A stretch of 64,000 nucleotides of DNA from Enterobacter cancerogenus (GTDB lineage Bacteria; Pseudomonadota; Gammaproteobacteria; Enterobacterales; Enterobacteriaceae): assembly GCF_019047785.1 (NCBI RefSeq), contig NZ_CP077290.1, positions 4,216,001-4,280,000 of the forward strand. Reading direction: 5' to 3'. Position 1 is the stretch's first letter. Every line of letters begins with the position of its first letter. Position numbers and translations under genes: made by a program. Below the pieces are notes generated by a model. The model was given only the letters and a program-made list of their open reading frames with translations. It ran no database searches and had not been told where the DNA came from. This document shows, in pieces, positions 32,494-42,779 of the stretch.

Positions 32494-34035
32494 ATGAGTG
32501 CAACGACAGCAGGTATCAACGATGTTTGGGACGTGATAGTGGTCGGGGGCGGTTCAGGCGGTGCGGTGGTGGCTGCAAGGCTAAGTGAAAATCCGGACCG
32601 GCGCGTGCTGCTGCTGGAAGCGGGGCCGGCCTTTGCGCCAGATGAGTATCCCCCCGAGCTGTCGATGAGTCACAGCGTGGGCGGTGGCGACTATATCTGG
32701 GAGCGGGGCACGGCGACCGGAACCGATCACACCGCAGAGCATCTCCGCGCAAGGGTATTGGGCGGCGGATCGGCGATCAATGCCGGGGCCTTCGTCAGGG
32801 CCCCCAGGTCTGATTTCGATCGCTGGGTAAAGCGCGGCCTGACGGACTGGTCTTTCGATAAGGTCTTACCCTGGTTCAAGACGCTGGAGAGCGCCGATTA
32901 TGGCGACGATGACTGGCACGGGCGTCACGGACCTGTACCGGTCAGGCTGCCGACGCTGGCATCGTTGAGCCCCGCCAGCCAGGCGTTTTATCACGCCTGC
33001 CGTGCACATGGTTTTGCGGAAATTGCAGACGTGAACGGGCCGCATCAGCACGGTATTGCCCTCTATCCGCTCAATGTCGTGAACGGCGTCAGGCAGAACA
33101 CCGGCATGGTTTATCTCAACGCGCAGGTTCGCGCCAGGCCTAATCTGGAAATCGCAGGCATGGCGGTGGTCGACAAAGTTCTGTTGAATAAAGGCCGCGT
33201 CGAGGGCGTGCAACTGGCCGAGGGCAACCGCCTGTTTGCCGATACGGTGTTCCTGTGCGCTGGCGCGGCGGGAACGCCCGCTATACTGCTCCGCTCGGGC
33301 GTGGGGCCAGGGAGTGATTTGCGCCAGCTTGATATTCCCGTCTGCCAGGATTTACCTGTAGGGCTGAATCTGCAGGAGCAGCCGGTGAACGGTATTATGC
33401 TCGGCACGCTGCCGCCGCAGAGCGACAGCCCACCCATCGGCGCGACGCTCTGGACCCGTTCCACCCTGGCGGAACCCGGTGAGCTGGATATTTACATCAG
33501 TAATAACCATTTCGTTGATCCGGCGCTGTTTCCGCAAGGGTCAGGCTTTCAGCTGTTTTATACCGTTTCACGCCCCTGGTCGCGCGGGACGCTGACGCTC
33601 ACCAGCCGTAACCCGCTGCTGAAGCCGAACATCGATCTCAATCTGCTGGACGATGAGCGGGACGTCGCGCGTATGCTGGAGGCGTTGGAACTGTCGCGCG
33701 CGCTGGTGGAGGAAACATCGTTGCGCGAGCTGGTCACCGGGGAATATCCCGGTGTGAAGGGCGGCAAGCTGGCGGTCACGAAGTCGCAAAAGGTGAAAGA
33801 GCAGTACGCAACGGTCAAGAGCAATCTTCACCTCTCCGCCACGGCACCGATGGGGCTGGAGAGCGATCCGCAGGCCGTTGTGGATCAGCAGGGCCGCGTG
33901 TTGGGTACCCAGGGACTTTATGTTGCCGATGCGTCAATTTTCCCGGACGTGCCCTCTCAGGCCACCAACCCGGATGTGATCATGGCAGCAGAATATATCG
34001 CCAGCCGTTTCGCCGCCTCCGCCAGTGGGCCATAG
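32494..34035 (+). CDS. GMC family FAD-dependent oxidoreductase
   Basis: Glucose-methanol-choline family flavoenzyme of 513 residues. The FAD-binding loop VIVVGGGSGGAVVAARLSE lies at 14-32 and VLLLEAGP near 39. The second GMC signature, RVLGGGSAINAGAFVRAP, is near 87, and CAGAAGTPAILLRSGVG near 254 is the PROSITE-type GMC block. In the C-terminal domain the active-site pair is H446 (HLSATAPMG) and N492 (ATNPDVIM). Family members oxidise alcohols such as choline or long-chain alcohols; the substrate here cannot be read from sequence. The start follows GAGGAGAAAGAG. A lysR gene follows 29 bases later and is probably co-transcribed. Confidence 0.87.
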   Translation: MSATTAGINDVWDVIVVGGGSGGAVVAARLSENPDRRVLLLEAGPAFAPDEYPPELSMSHSVGGGDYIWERGTATGTDHTAEHLRARVLGGGSAINAGAFVRAPRSDFDRWVKRGLTDWSFDKVLPWFKTLESADYGDDDWHGRHGPVPVRLPTLASLSPASQAFYHACRAHGFAEIADVNGPHQHGIALYPLNVVNGVRQNTGMVYLNAQVRARPNLEIAGMAVVDKVLLNKGRVEGVQLAEGNRLFADTVFLCAGAAGTPAILLRSGVGPGSDLRQLDIPVCQDLPVGLNLQEQPVNGIMLGTLPPQSDSPPIGATLWTRSTLAEPGELDIYISNNHFVDPALFPQGSGFQLFYTVSRPWSRGTLTLTSRNPLLKPNIDLNLLDDERDVARMLEALELSRALVEETSLRELVTGEYPGVKGGKLAVTKSQKVKEQYATVKSNLHLSATAPMGLESDPQAVVDQQGRVLGTQGLYVADASIFPDVPSQATNPDVIMAAEYIASRFAASASGP

Positions 34036-34064
34036 TAAAAGGACGTGCCCGAACGGAATATCTG

Positions 34065-34991
34065 ATGAACAAATTCGTGGAGATGAGCACCTTTGTCGCG
34101 GTGGTGGACGCGCTGAGCGTTGTCGGCGCGTCGCAAAAGCTGGGGACAACGAAATCGGTGGTTAGCCAGCGTATCAAGGGGCTGGAGAAGCGCCTGGGCG
34201 TAAGCCTGCTGGAGCGCGGGACGAGCCTGAGTCTCACGGAACAGGGGCTGTTGTTCTACCGCGAATGCGTACGCATTCTGGATGAGGTAAGCCTTGCGGA
34301 AGAGGCGGTGACGCCAGGGCGAACCGACGTCTGTGGCAGGCTGCGAATGACCACTTCTCACACCTTTATGTGTACGCACCTGTCACCCATTCTGGCCGAT
34401 TTCGCCGCGCGCTATCCGCAGATCGCGCTGGATATCATCACTGAAGATCGGCATATCAATATGCATCAGCCCGGCTTTGACGTGGCGATCCGCCTTGGCA
34501 CACTGCCGGATTCCACCCTGATTGCCCGGCATCTGGCGCGTAACCTGACCTATTTATGCGCCAGCCCGGCCTATCTCCAGCGTTGCGGCACGCCGCTGCA
34601 TCCAGAGGAACTGGCGCACCACGACGGGCTACTGTACAGCCACCGCGCGCCGGGCGGCATCTGGCAGCTTGTTCATCAGGGGGAGGTTCAGCCATGGCGC
34701 GTCCGCAGTCGTCTGCGTTCGGATAACGCCTTCAGCCTGCTGGCAGCTGCAAAGGCCGGATTGGGTATTATGGTGCTGCCGCTTTTTTTAGGCGCAGAGG
34801 CTGTTGAAAAAGGTGAACTGCAGGTGATACTGCCCGAGTGGCGTCCGGATGGTGGGAATATTGTTGCCCTGTATCGCAAAACGCGTCGGGATTCACCGGT
34901 GATACAGGCTTTAGTGAACTGCATTGGAGAACATCTGGGCGCGGAGCCAGAATGGGAAAGACGATTGCGCCTGAATGGACAACTGCCCTGA
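34065..34991 (+). CDS. LysR family transcriptional regulator
   Basis: 308-residue LysR-type regulator. The N-terminal winged helix-turn-helix (about 5-62) has ALSVVGASQKLGTTKSVVSQRI, and the effector-binding domain covers about 90-295. It resembles the CrgA/AaeR-like clade with ARNLTYLCASPAYLQRCGTP. It lies just downstream of the GMC oxidoreductase on the same strand, an unusual layout because LysR genes are often divergent from their target. It may control the oxidoreductase; this is inference. Confidence 0.88.
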   Translation: MNKFVEMSTFVAVVDALSVVGASQKLGTTKSVVSQRIKGLEKRLGVSLLERGTSLSLTEQGLLFYRECVRILDEVSLAEEAVTPGRTDVCGRLRMTTSHTFMCTHLSPILADFAARYPQIALDIITEDRHINMHQPGFDVAIRLGTLPDSTLIARHLARNLTYLCASPAYLQRCGTPLHPEELAHHDGLLYSHRAPGGIWQLVHQGEVQPWRVRSRLRSDNAFSLLAAAKAGLGIMVLPLFLGAEAVEKGELQVILPEWRPDGGNIVALYRKTRRDSPVIQALVNCIGEHLGAEPEWERRLRLNGQLP

Positions 34992-35016
34992 TGCCCTCTC
35001 CCACAGGAAGAGGGCA
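34992..35016. terminator. Hairpin between convergent lysR-type gene and yfaE
   Basis: An eight-base stem TGCCCTCT / AGAGGGCA begins one base after the LysR stop. It has no T-run but sits where two convergent transcripts meet. Confidence 0.55.
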
Positions 35017-35024
35017 CAGGGACG

Positions 35025-35279
35025 TTACATCTCGATCTCAATATCGCCTTTTGCCCGGCAGCAGCAGGGCAAAATTTCCCCTTCGCTGATAAAGGCCAGC
35101 GGTTCGGTCAGCCAGTCCACCTGGCCTGCGACCAGGCGACAGCGGCACGAGCCGCAATAGCCTTCCCGACACTGATACTCAACCTCAACCTGATGGGCCT
35201 CAAGGGCGACCAACAGGGAAGGGTGCTCTTCCCGACACAGGACTTCTGTGCCGGTAAGGCGTAGCGTCACCCGGCTCAT
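35025..35279 (-). CDS. yfaE: 2Fe-2S ferredoxin YfaE
   Basis: Plant-type [2Fe-2S] ferredoxin of 84 residues that helps regenerate the diferric-tyrosyl radical of NrdB in E. coli. The cluster motif CREGYCGSCRC (residues about 37-47) is followed by the distal cysteine in LPCCCRAKG near 72. It starts one base into the nrdB stop, forming the nrdAB-yfaE operon. Confidence 0.95.
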   Translation of the reverse strand: MSRVTLRLTGTEVLCREEHPSLLVALEAHQVEVEYQCREGYCGSCRCRLVAGQVDWLTEPLAFISEGEILPCCCRAKGDIEIEM

Positions 35280-36409
35280 CAGAGCTGGAAGTCGCTCAGG
35301 TCGTCGGTGTTGACTTCAGAATCAATCTGACCGACCAGGTAAGAGCTGACTTCCACTTCCTGAGGCGCGACCTGCACGTTATCGGACACCAGCCAGGTGT
35401 TGATCCACGGGATAGGGTTTGAGCGTGTCTGGAACGGCAGATCAAGACCCACCGCCTGCATACGGATGTTGGTGATGTACTCAACGTACTGACACAGGAT
35501 GTCCTTGTTCAGACCAATCATGGAGCCGTCGCGGAACAGGTAATCTGCCCACTCTTTCTCCTGCTGTGCGGCCTGCACGAACAGGTCGTAGCACTCCTGT
35601 TTGCACTCTTCGGCGATAGCCGCCATTTCCGGGTCGTCCGTACCGCTGCGCAGCAGGTTCAGCATGTGCTGGGTACCGGTCAGGTGCAGGGCTTCGTCAC
35701 GGGCGATCAGACGAATAATTTTGGCGTTGCCTTCCATCAGCTTGCGCTCGGCAAAGGCGAAGGAGCAGGCGAAGCTGACGTAGAAGCGGATCGCTTCCAG
35801 CGCGTTAACGCTCATCAGGCACAGATACAGCTGCTTTTTCAGCGCGCGCAGGTTCACGGTGACAGTTCTGCCGTTCACGTTGTGGGTGCCTTCGCCCAGC
35901 AGATGCCAGTAGCTGGTCATCTCAATCAGCTCGTCGTAGTAGTGCGCGATGCCTTCGGCACGCTTCTGGATCTGCTCGTTGGTGACGATATCGTCAAACA
36001 CCACCGCCGGATCGTTCACGATATTGCGGATGATATGGGTGTACGAGCGGGAGTGGATCGTTTCGGAGAACGCCCAGGTCTCAACCCAGGTTTCCAGCTC
36101 CGGAATGGAGATCAGCGGCAGCAGCGCCACGTTCGGGCTACGGCCCTGAATGGAGTCCAGCAGCGTCTGATACTTCAGGTTGCTAAGGAAGATATGCTTT
36201 TCGTGTTCCGGCAGGGCCTGGAAATCGATACGGTCGCGAGAGACGTCAACTTCTTCCGGGCGCCAGAAAAAGGAGAGTTGCTTTTCAATCAGCTTTTCGA
36301 AGATGTCATATTTTTGCTGATCGTAGCGTGCCACGTTGACCGGCTGGCCGAAGAACATGGGCTCTTTGAGCTGGTCGTTTTTCGTCTGTGAAAAGGTGGT
36401 ATATGCCAT
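35279..36409 (-). CDS. nrdB: Ribonucleotide reductase class Ia, beta subunit NrdB
   Basis: Small subunit of aerobic ribonucleotide reductase; it carries the dinuclear iron centre and the tyrosyl radical. 376 residues, as in E. coli. The radical tyrosine is Y123 counting Met (HSRSYTH), and iron ligands are in [18 protein letters not shown] and [15 protein letters not shown]. The start is the ATG at 36409 ([12 protein letters not shown]). The open frame upstream, 61 codons, reads through the repeat in the nrdA-nrdB gap and is not coding. Confidence 0.96.
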   Translation of the reverse strand: MAYTTFSQTKNDQLKEPMFFGQPVNVARYDQQKYDIFEKLIEKQLSFFWRPEEVDVSRDRIDFQALPEHEKHIFLSNLKYQTLLDSIQGRSPNVALLPLISIPELETWVETWAFSETIHSRSYTHIIRNIVNDPAVVFDDIVTNEQIQKRAEGIAHYYDELIEMTSYWHLLGEGTHNVNGRTVTVNLRALKKQLYLCLMSVNALEAIRFYVSFACSFAFAERKLMEGNAKIIRLIARDEALHLTGTQHMLNLLRSGTDDPEMAAIAEECKQECYDLFVQAAQQEKEWADYLFRDGSMIGLNKDILCQYVEYITNIRMQAVGLDLPFQTRSNPIPWINTWLVSDNVQVAPQEVEVSSYLVGQIDSEVNTDDLSDFQL

Positions 36410-36436
36410 TGCGGTGAGTCCTGTTGAGATTTTATT

Positions 36437-36502
36437 GCCCGGCGGCACTGCGTTTGCCGGGCCTACAAAACCGTAGGCCGGGTAAGCGTAGCGCCACCCG
36501 GC
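36437..36502. repeat. REP/BIME-type inverted repeat, copy C (nrdA-nrdB)
   Basis: Left arm GCCCGGCGGCACTGCG, right arm CGTAGCGCCACCCGGC, with GGGCCTAC and GTAGGCCGGG near the centre. It lies in the transcribed gap between nrdA and nrdB and is the copy with the best-matched arms. It is the same family as the elements beside nuoM, nuoN and rcsC. Confidence 0.87.
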
Positions 36503-36509
36503 GAAGTGC

Positions 36510-38795
36510 TTAGATCTTACATGCGCCGCTTTCGCAGCCATCGTCCTGAATTGACGGCACCATATCGTCCTGCGCGTCTTCTGCACCGTCACGGGTGTTG
36601 TGATAGTACAGGGTCTTCACGCCAAATTTATAGGCGGTGAGCAGGTCTTTCAGCAGTTGCTGCATCGGAACCTTGCCAGACGGGAAGCGCGTCGGGTCAT
36701 AGTTGGTATTCGCCGAGATCGACTGGTCGATAAACTTCTGCATGATACCCACCAGCTGCAGGTAACCGTCGTTGTTCGGCATTTCCCACAGCAGTTCGTA
36801 GTTGTTGCCCAGCGTCTCGTAATCGGGTACGACCTGGCGCAGCACGCCGTCTTTCGACGCTTTGATGCTGACGTGGCCGCGCGGTGGCTCGATGCCGTTG
36901 GTGGCGTTAGAGATCTGCGAAGAGGTCTCGGACGGCATCAGGGCAGAGAGCGTGGAGTTACGCAGGCCGTGAGTCTTGATGGACTCGCGCAGGCCTTCCC
37001 AGTCCAGGTGCAGCGGTTCGCTGACGATCCCGTCCAGGTCTTTCTTATAGGTGTCGATCGGCAGAATGCCTTTCGCATAGGTGGTTTCGTTGAACCACGG
37101 GCACGCGCCTTGCTCTTTTGCCAGCTCGTTGGAGGCTTTCATCAGGTAATACTGAATAGCTTCAAACGTCTGGTGCGTCAGGTTGTTGGCGCTGCCGTCG
37201 GAGTAACGCTTACCGTTTTTCGCCAGCCAGTAGGCGAAGTTAATCACGCCAATCCCCAGGGTACGACGACCCATCGCGCCGCGTTTGGCCGCCGGGATTG
37301 GGTAGTCCTGATAGTCGAGCAGGGCGTCGAGTGCGCGAACCGCCAGCACCGCCAGCTCTTCCAGCTCGTCCAGGCTCTTAATCGCGCCCAGGTTGAAGGC
37401 AGACAGCGTACACAGCGCGATTTCACCGTTCTCATCGTTCACGTCATTGAGCGGTTTGGTCGGCAGGGCGATCTCCAGACACAGGTTGGACTGGCGCACC
37501 GGCGCAACAACCGGATCGAACGGGCTGTGGGTATTGCAGTGGTCAACGTTCTGGATGTAGATACGGCCAGTAGAGGCACGTTCCTGCATCATCAGCGAGA
37601 ACAGGTCGACGGCCTTCACGCGCTGCTTGCGAATGCTCTCGTCTTTTTCGTATTTGGTGTACAGACGCTCGAACTCGTCCTGATCGGCAAAGAACGCGTC
37701 GTACAGGCCCGGTACGTCGGACGGGCTGAACAGGGTGATATCTTCACCTTTCAGCAGACGGGTGTACATCAGCTTGTTGATCTGCACGCCGTAGTCCATG
37801 TGGCGCACGCGGTTGCCTTCCACGCCACGGTTGTTTTTCAGCACCAGCAGGCTTTCCACTTCCAGGTGCCACATCGGGTAGAACAGGGTGGCTGCACCGC
37901 CGCGAACGCCGCCCTGAGAGCAGGATTTCACCGCGGTCTGGAAATGCTTGTAGAACGGGATACAGCCGGTGTGGAACGCTTCACCGCCGCGAATCGGGCT
38001 ACCCAGCGCACGGATACGACCCGCGTTGATGCCGATACCGGCGCGCTGGGAGACGTATTTTACGATTGCGCTGGAGGTGGCGTTAATGGAATCCAGGCTG
38101 TCACCGCACTCGATCAGCACGCAGGAGCTGAACTGGCGGGTTGGCGTACGTACGCCGGACATGATTGGCGTTGGCAGCGAAATCTTGAACGTCGAGACCG
38201 CATCGTAAAAACGCTTCACGTATTCCAGACGGGTGTCACGCGGGTAGTTAGAGAACAGGCAGGCGGCCACCAGAATGTAGAGGAACTGGGCGCTCTCGTA
38301 GATTTCACCGGTCACACGGTTCTGAACCAGGTATTTGCCTTCGAGCTGCTTCACCGCCGCGTAGGAGAAGTTCATGTCGCGCCAGTGATCGATAAACCCG
38401 TTCATCTGCTCGAACTCTTCTTCCGTATAGTCTTCCAGCAGATGCGTATCGTATTTGCCCAGTTCAACCATTTTTACGACGTGATCGTACAGCTTCGGCG
38501 GCTCAAACTGGCCGTAGGCTTTTTTACGCAGATGGAAAATGGCCAGACGTGCTGCAAGGTACTGATAGTCCGGTGCGTCGCGGGAGATAAGATCTGCCGC
38601 TGCTTTAATAATGGTTTCGTGGATATCAGACGTTTTGATGCCGTCGTAGAACTGGATGTGTGAGCGCAGTTCAACCTGGGAGATAGATACGTTATTCAGC
38701 CCTTCTGCTGCCCAGTCGAGAACTCGATGGATTTTGTCCAGATTGATACGCTCGGTAGTACCGTCGCGCTTTGTCACCAGCAGACTCTGATTCAT
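36510..38795 (-). CDS. nrdA: Ribonucleotide reductase class Ia, alpha subunit NrdA
   Basis: Catalytic subunit that reduces ribonucleoside diphosphates. 761 residues, exactly the E. coli length. The N-terminal ATP cone (about 4-95) begins with [18 protein letters not shown]. The radical-relay and active-site region includes [12 protein letters not shown] near 437-448 (C439 equivalent). The C-terminal redox pair is C754 and C759 (GCESGACKI). E. coli has yfaL between ubiG and nrdA; here there is none. First gene of nrdAB-yfaE. Confidence 0.97.
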   Translation of the reverse strand: MNQSLLVTKRDGTTERINLDKIHRVLDWAAEGLNNVSISQVELRSHIQFYDGIKTSDIHETIIKAAADLISRDAPDYQYLAARLAIFHLRKKAYGQFEPPKLYDHVVKMVELGKYDTHLLEDYTEEEFEQMNGFIDHWRDMNFSYAAVKQLEGKYLVQNRVTGEIYESAQFLYILVAACLFSNYPRDTRLEYVKRFYDAVSTFKISLPTPIMSGVRTPTRQFSSCVLIECGDSLDSINATSSAIVKYVSQRAGIGINAGRIRALGSPIRGGEAFHTGCIPFYKHFQTAVKSCSQGGVRGGAATLFYPMWHLEVESLLVLKNNRGVEGNRVRHMDYGVQINKLMYTRLLKGEDITLFSPSDVPGLYDAFFADQDEFERLYTKYEKDESIRKQRVKAVDLFSLMMQERASTGRIYIQNVDHCNTHSPFDPVVAPVRQSNLCLEIALPTKPLNDVNDENGEIALCTLSAFNLGAIKSLDELEELAVLAVRALDALLDYQDYPIPAAKRGAMGRRTLGIGVINFAYWLAKNGKRYSDGSANNLTHQTFEAIQYYLMKASNELAKEQGACPWFNETTYAKGILPIDTYKKDLDGIVSEPLHLDWEGLRESIKTHGLRNSTLSALMPSETSSQISNATNGIEPPRGHVSIKASKDGVLRQVVPDYETLGNNYELLWEMPNNDGYLQLVGIMQKFIDQSISANTNYDPTRFPSGKVPMQQLLKDLLTAYKFGVKTLYYHNTRDGAEDAQDDMVPSIQDDGCESGACKI

Positions 38796-39080
38796 GTGGG
38801 TTTTACCTGTCCGTGAAATAAAAAAATATCCCCCGCTTATCCACAGGACTCTGTGGATAAATACTACATATAGGGGTTTTACGATAAGATTAACGCAAGA
38901 TGGTGAGTATTCTAGTAGCGAATCATTTCAGTACAAGAGTTGATTTTGAGGTTAAATTGAGGTTGTGAAAGGGTAAAAAAGCCTAAGTCCTCGTATCGTA
39001 AGGCCTGGACGACATGTCAATATTTCAGAAAAAAAATCTAAAATTTGATCGAGTGCTGATTTCTTCAACGAGTGGTCAAA
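38796..39080. promoter_or_regulatory. nrdA upstream region
   Basis: About 285 bases upstream of nrdA (minus strand) with no gene. It is AT-rich and holds the DnaA-box palindrome listed separately, 42 bases from the start codon. NrdR boxes are expected here in enterobacteria, but I could not place them with confidence. Confidence 0.6.
38837..38860. promoter_or_regulatory. Paired DnaA boxes in a perfect palindrome
   Basis: TTATCCACAG-GACT-CTGTGGATAA: two perfect consensus DnaA boxes facing each other over a four-base centre, 42 to 65 bases before the nrdA start. In E. coli, DnaA boxes in the nrdAB promoter tie its expression to the replication cycle. Confidence 0.85.
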
Positions 39081-39104
39081 ATTGCGCAACGAATGTCGCG
39101 CAAT
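39077..39104 (-). terminator. Candidate terminator of ubiG
   Basis: On the minus strand the stem ATTGCGC / GCGCAAT spans 39104-39081 with a ten-base loop, followed by TTTT. It lies 23 bases after the ubiG stop. Confidence 0.55.
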
Positions 39105-39127
39105 CTTTATAAGAAGTTCGTATGACG

Positions 39128-39856
39128 TTAGCTATTTTTTGCCGTAGTGTGCAACATATAGTTAACATCCACACCCGGGGCGAGTTTGAACTTGTCGGTT
39201 AACGGGTTGTAGTGCAGGCCGGTAATGTGCTGCTCCTTGAGCCACGTCTGGTCCACCCAGCCCAGCAGTTCAGCAGGCTTGATGAACTTCTTCACGTCGT
39301 GCGTGCCTTTCGGCACCATCCGCAGGACATACTCCGCGCCGACAACGGCCATCAGCCAGGCCTTGCCGTTACGGTTGATGGTGGAAAAGAACACCTGGCC
39401 GCCCGGTTTCACCAGCTTCGCACAGGCATTGACGACCGACTGCGGATCGGGAACGTGCTCCAGCATCTCCATGCAGGTCACCACGTCGTACTGGTGCGCA
39501 TGTTCTGCCGCGTGCGCTTCTACCGTTTCCTGCACATATTCCACCTGCACGCCCGATTCCAGCGCGTGCAGACGCGCCACCTGCAGTGGCTCAAAGCCCA
39601 TATCAAGGCCGGTCACGGTGGCCCCTTCACGCGCCATGCTTTCTGCCAGGATCCCGCCGCCGCAGCCGACGTCGAGCACCTTTTTACCGAACAGACCGCC
39701 GGAACGCTCCGCGATATAGCCCAGACGCAGCGGGTTGATGCGATGCAGAGGTTTAAACTCACCTTCGAGATCCCACCAGCGGGACGCCACGGCTTCAAAT
39801 TTGGCAATCTCTTCGTGGTCAACGTTGTGAGCTACCGGGGATTTTTCGGCATTCAT
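39128..39856 (-). CDS. ubiG: Ubiquinone biosynthesis O-methyltransferase UbiG
   Basis: S-adenosylmethionine-dependent methyltransferase that carries out both O-methylations in ubiquinone synthesis. 242 residues (E. coli 240). The SAM-binding motif I is [16 protein letters not shown] near 60-75, with [11 protein letters not shown] near 127 and [11 protein letters not shown] near 153. Divergent from gyrA across 146 bases. Confidence 0.96.
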   Translation of the reverse strand: MNAEKSPVAHNVDHEEIAKFEAVASRWWDLEGEFKPLHRINPLRLGYIAERSGGLFGKKVLDVGCGGGILAESMAREGATVTGLDMGFEPLQVARLHALESGVQVEYVQETVEAHAAEHAHQYDVVTCMEMLEHVPDPQSVVNACAKLVKPGGQVFFSTINRNGKAWLMAVVGAEYVLRMVPKGTHDVKKFIKPAELLGWVDQTWLKEQHITGLHYNPLTDKFKLAPGVDVNYMLHTTAKNS

Positions 39857-39949
39857 GGGCGCTTTTACTCCTTATTTAGCAAGACAAAGGAGTATATCAG
39901 GCAATCCCCGTGAATAAAGCGTATTGCTTTACCTCAATCACCGTGGCTG

Positions 39950-39958
39950 TGTTATAAT
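39950..39958 (+). promoter_or_regulatory. gyrA promoter, extended -10 element
   Basis: A perfect TATAAT at 39953-39958 preceded by TG one base before it (TGTTATAAT), 44 bases from the gyrA start. The -35 match is poor. A TTGCTTTACC segment at 39924-39933 is the nearest candidate, as in E. coli gyrA, whose promoter is activated by DNA relaxation. Confidence 0.75.
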
Positions 39959-40002
39959 TTGCGACCTTTGAATCCGGGATACAGTAGAGGGATAGCGGTT
40001 AG

Positions 40003-42639
40003 ATGAGCGACCTTGCGAGAGAAATTACACCGGTTAACATCGAGGAAGAGCTGAAGAGCTCCTATCTGGACTATGCGATGTCGGTCATTGTTGGCCGTGC
40101 GCTGCCGGACGTCCGCGATGGCCTGAAGCCGGTACACCGTCGCGTACTATACGCCATGAACGTATTGGGCAATGACTGGAATAAAGCCTATAAAAAATCT
40201 GCCCGTGTCGTGGGTGATGTCATCGGTAAATATCACCCGCATGGTGATACCGCCGTTTATGACACCATCGTTCGTATGGCGCAGCCATTCTCCTTGCGTT
40301 ACATGCTGGTAGATGGTCAGGGTAACTTTGGTTCTGTTGACGGCGACTCCGCGGCGGCGATGCGTTATACGGAAATCCGTATGTCGAAAATCGCTCACGA
40401 GCTGATGGCCGACCTGGAAAAAGAGACCGTTGATTTCGTCGATAACTACGACGGCACTGAGCGAATCCCAGATGTTATGCCAACCAAGATCCCGAACCTG
40501 TTAGTTAACGGGTCATCCGGTATCGCGGTGGGCATGGCAACCAATATTCCGCCACACAACATCACGGAAGTGATTAACGGCTGCCTGGCCTATATCGATG
40601 ATGAAGAGATCAGCATTGAAGGGCTGATGGAACACATCCCGGGGCCAGACTTCCCGACCGCAGCGATCATCAACGGTCGTCGTGGTATTGAAGAAGCTTA
40701 CCGCACCGGTCGCGGCAAGATTTACATCCGTGCCCGCGCCGAAGTGGAAGCCGACGCCAAAACGGGCCGTGAAACCATCATTGTTCACGAGATCCCGTAT
40801 CAGGTGAACAAGGCGCGTTTGATTGAAAAAATCGCCGAGCTGGTAAAAGAAAAACGCGTTGAAGGCATCAGCGCGCTGCGTGACGAGTCTGATAAAGACG
40901 GGATGCGCATCGTGATTGAAATCAAACGCGACGCGGTGGGTGAAGTGGTGCTGAACAACCTCTACTCCCAGACTCAGCTGCAGGTCTCCTTCGGTATCAA
41001 CATGGTTGCACTGCACCATGGTCAGCCGAAGATCATGAACCTGAAAGAGATCCTGAGCGCGTTTGTGCGTCACCGTCGTGAAGTGGTGACCCGCCGTACA
41101 ATCTTCGAACTGCGTAAAGCCCGCGACCGTGCGCACATCCTTGAAGCACTGGCCGTCGCGCTGGCAAACATCGACCCGATTATCGAGCTGATCCGCCGCG
41201 CACCAACCCCTGCTGAAGCGAAAGCCGCGTTAGTGGCACAGCCGTGGGCGCTGGGCAACGTATCTGCGATGCTGGAGCGTGCCGGTGATGACGCCGCGCG
41301 TCCTGAATGGCTGGAACCTGAATTCGGCGTGCGTGACGGTCAGTACTACCTGACTGAACAGCAGGCTCAGGCGATTCTGGATCTGCGTCTGCAGAAACTG
41401 ACCGGCCTTGAGCATGAAAAACTGCTCGACGAGTACAAAGAACTGCTGGAACAGATTGCTGAGCTGCTGCATATCCTGGGCAGCGCCGATCGTCTGATGG
41501 AAGTGATCCGCGAAGAGCTGGAGCTGGTCCGCGACCAGTTTGGCGACGAGCGCCGCACCGAAATCACCGCGAACAGCTCTGATATCAACATCGAAGACCT
41601 GATCAACCGCGAAGACGTGGTGGTCACCCTGTCTCACCAGGGCTATGTGAAGTATCAGCCGCTCACCGACTACGAAGCACAGCGTCGTGGTGGTAAAGGC
41701 AAATCTGCCGCACGTATTAAAGAAGAAGACTTTATCGACCGCCTGCTGGTGGCTAACACCCATGACACCATCCTCTGCTTCTCAAGCCGGGGTCGTCTGT
41801 ACTGGATGAAAGTGTATCAGCTGCCGGAAGCGAGCCGCGGCGCGCGTGGTCGTCCGATCGTCAACCTGCTGCCGCTGGAAGCGAACGAACGTATCACCGC
41901 GATCCTGCCGGTGCGCGAGTACGAAGAGGGCGTTAACGTCTTTATGGCGACCGCCAGCGGTACCGTGAAGAAAACGGCGCTGACCGAGTTCAGCCGTCCG
42001 CGTTCTGCCGGTATCATCGCCGTCAACCTTAACGAAGGCGACGAACTGATTGGCGTGGATCTGACCTCCGGTTCTGACGAAGTGATGCTGTTCTCTGCCG
42101 CCGGTAAAGTGGTGCGTTTTAAAGAGAACGCGGTGCGCGCAATGGGTCGTACCGCGACCGGCGTTCGCGGGATCAAACTGGCGGGTGAAGACGCCGTGGT
42201 TTCCCTGATTGTTCCACGTGGCGAAGGCGCAATCCTGACCGTCACGCAGAACGGTTACGGTAAGCGTACGGCAGAAAGCGAATACCCGACCAAGTCTCGC
42301 GGCACGCAGGGCGTTATCTCCATCAAAGTGACCGAGCGTAACGGTTCCGTTGTGGGCGCGGTGCAGGTAGACGATGCTGACCAGATCATGATGATCACCG
42401 ATGCCGGTACGCTGGTGCGTACACGCGTGTCTGAGATCAGCGTGGTAGGGCGTAACACCCAGGGCGTTATCCTTATCCGTACTGCGGAAGATGAAAACGT
42501 GGTGGGTCTGCAGCGCGTTGCTGAGCCAGTTGATGACGAAGAGCTTGACTCTATCGACGGTACCGTAGCGGAAGGCGATGATGACATCGCGCCGGAAGCC
42601 GAGTCCGACGATGATGCTGCGGATGACGCAGACGAGTAA
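40003..42639 (+). CDS. gyrA: DNA gyrase subunit A
   Basis: Breakage-reunion subunit of the type II topoisomerase that introduces negative supercoils. 878 residues (E. coli 875). Catalytic R121/Y122 lie in [10 protein letters not shown]. The C-terminal beta-pinwheel begins near 530 and has the GyrA box QRRGGKG near 560. The tail is strongly acidic (DDAADDADE). The quinolone-resistance region reads G81 D82 T83 A84 V85 Y86 D87: residue 83 is threonine where E. coli has serine, while D87 is unchanged. Some related genera have T83 natively. Confidence 0.98.
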   Translation: MSDLAREITPVNIEEELKSSYLDYAMSVIVGRALPDVRDGLKPVHRRVLYAMNVLGNDWNKAYKKSARVVGDVIGKYHPHGDTAVYDTIVRMAQPFSLRYMLVDGQGNFGSVDGDSAAAMRYTEIRMSKIAHELMADLEKETVDFVDNYDGTERIPDVMPTKIPNLLVNGSSGIAVGMATNIPPHNITEVINGCLAYIDDEEISIEGLMEHIPGPDFPTAAIINGRRGIEEAYRTGRGKIYIRARAEVEADAKTGRETIIVHEIPYQVNKARLIEKIAELVKEKRVEGISALRDESDKDGMRIVIEIKRDAVGEVVLNNLYSQTQLQVSFGINMVALHHGQPKIMNLKEILSAFVRHRREVVTRRTIFELRKARDRAHILEALAVALANIDPIIELIRRAPTPAEAKAALVAQPWALGNVSAMLERAGDDAARPEWLEPEFGVRDGQYYLTEQQAQAILDLRLQKLTGLEHEKLLDEYKELLEQIAELLHILGSADRLMEVIREELELVRDQFGDERRTEITANSSDINIEDLINREDVVVTLSHQGYVKYQPLTDYEAQRRGGKGKSAARIKEEDFIDRLLVANTHDTILCFSSRGRLYWMKVYQLPEASRGARGRPIVNLLPLEANERITAILPVREYEEGVNVFMATASGTVKKTALTEFSRPRSAGIIAVNLNEGDELIGVDLTSGSDEVMLFSAAGKVVRFKENAVRAMGRTATGVRGIKLAGEDAVVSLIVPRGEGAILTVTQNGYGKRTAESEYPTKSRGTQGVISIKVTERNGSVVGAVQVDDADQIMMITDAGTLVRTRVSEISVVGRNTQGVILIRTAEDENVVGLQRVAEPVDDEELDSIDGTVAEGDDDIAPEAESDDDAADDADE

Positions 42640-42656
42640 TCATCACCTGATGTGAA

Positions 42657-42686
42657 GAAAAGGGCCGGTTTCCGGCCCTTTTGTTT
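42657..42686 (+). terminator. Rho-independent terminator of gyrA
   Basis: An eight-base stem AGGGCCGG / CCGGCCCT with a TTT loop, flanked by AAAA before and TTTTG after. It begins 18 bases after the gyrA stop. Confidence 0.92.
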
Positions 42687-42779
42687 TGCAGTTGCAGATA
42701 ACTGAACGTTGCGGCATGGCGCGTTTACCGCTACCTTAACCACATTCTTTTTTGACCCCGATGGCGGAGCCTCGCCCCT

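Noticed and set aside
36600-38663. Plus-strand open frame of 687 codons opposite nrdA
   Set aside because: It is an antisense shadow of the highly conserved nrdA gene. The translation is rich in H, V and R with no recognisable domain, and nrdA codon bias creates stop-free antisense frames.
38860-38900. NrdR boxes upstream of nrdA
   Set aside because: The sequence TACTACATATAGGGG has some likeness to an NrdR box, but the second half is poor and I found no clear paired box at the expected spacing.
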